From contig CAJQRM010000034.1 of assembly GCA_905612275.1 (NCBI GenBank), positions 1 to 33,440 of the forward strand: DNA of 33,440 nucleotides, given 5' to 3'. Positions 33,140-33,440 of the stretch are shown piece after piece. Position 1 is the first letter of the stretch. Each line of letters begins with the position of its first letter. The DNA comes from an uncultured Candidatus Nitrosopumilus sp. (lineage in GTDB: Archaea; Thermoproteota; Nitrososphaeria; Nitrososphaerales; Nitrosopumilaceae). The position numbers and the translations under genes are program-made. The notes beneath the pieces are model-generated. The model did not search any database. It saw only the letters and a list, made by a program, of their open reading frames with translations, and was not told the origin of the DNA.

Positions 33140-33440
33140 ATGGTATTTGGATGGGGTAAAAAAAAATCGTTAGAACCGCCTGTAGAGCGTACTTCTGCTA
33201 ATCAAAATATTTCTTTATCTGATGTTCCTCAAATTATATCTGATTTGAGTAAATTGCGAGAATCTCAAACTCTTTCTGAAATAAAAAATTTGAGAAATAA
33301 TACTGCTCCTCTTATTGATGATCTAATGAAAATTGGGATTGTTCTTGAAAAAGATGATTTGAAAATTGATAATATTGACAAGCATTTGGCAATAATTGTA
33401 GTAAGAGGTAAACAACAAGTAATTGATATTTTGAAAAAAG
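33140..33440 (+). CDS. Hypothetical protein, 3' end outside the window
   Basis: The ORF starts ATG 33140 (MVFGWGKKKS) and stays open to the window edge, so about 100 residues are seen. It is helical, with charged repeats (DLSKLRESQTLSEIKNLRN) and a strand LAIIVVRGKQ. No transmembrane segment. No family is recognised. The T-A-rich gap before it has no clear terminator. Confidence 0.6.
   Translation, partial: MVFGWGKKKSLEPPVERTSANQNISLSDVPQIISDLSKLRESQTLSEIKNLRNNTAPLIDDLMKIGIVLEKDDLKIDNIDKHLAIIVVRGKQQVIDILKK

Overview
The window is a piece of an ammonia-oxidising archaeal (Thaumarchaeota/Nitrososphaeria) chromosome, most like a marine Nitrosopumilus-type genome. The DNA is very AT-rich and gene-dense, and many genes have a TATA-like element about 20-30 nt before the start codon, as in leaderless transcription. 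Diagnostic genes are cdvA, an archaeal proteasome beta subunit, FEN-1, an archaeal PUA protein, TrmI, and several small protein families typical of this group. I see no rRNA, CRISPR array, IS element or integrase. No stretch over 300 bases lacks a gene once small ORFs are counted; the longest gap, 929-1184, holds a candidate structured RNA.

Layout: (1) 1-928, the 3' end of argS. (2) 1185-6057, two large exported proteins, an FG-GAP repeat protein and a CFI-box C-terminal protein, which share a related extracellular domain. (3) 6141-11875, an apparent light-response and photorepair cluster: a small wHTH protein, a MEDS-domain sensor, a protein with a B12-binding photoreceptor-like half, a DNA photolyase between two paralogous DICT-domain proteins, and a tandem pair of DUF6659-like proteins. 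A 9-bp element, TTGGCACTA, occurs 49-50 nt upstream of three start codons here and only there as far as I could see. (4) 11897-15177, small hypothetical, zinc-ribbon and membrane proteins and an Mrr-like nuclease. (5) 15233-24616, housekeeping genes: trmI, nnrD and an M20 peptidase, DoxX, psmB, a PUA protein with homoserine dehydrogenase, msrB, a tandem ThyX-like protein and cdvA. (6) 24672-28697, acetyl-CoA synthetase, a PAS protein, fen and tRNA-Ser(CGA). (7) 28849-33440, flavodoxin, nitroreductase, a stand-alone Lrp/AsnC sensor domain, two SRPBCC proteins and several very small proteins; the last gene runs off the window.

The most interesting unit is region 3. Known light-associated domains (photolyase, B12-binding, DICT) sit together with a shared promoter element in an organism whose light response is poorly understood. 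Other points worth checking are a proteasome beta subunit lacking its catalytic Thr1, a ThyX-like protein whose signature residues are divided between two halves, and a nested stem-loop RNA candidate after argS.
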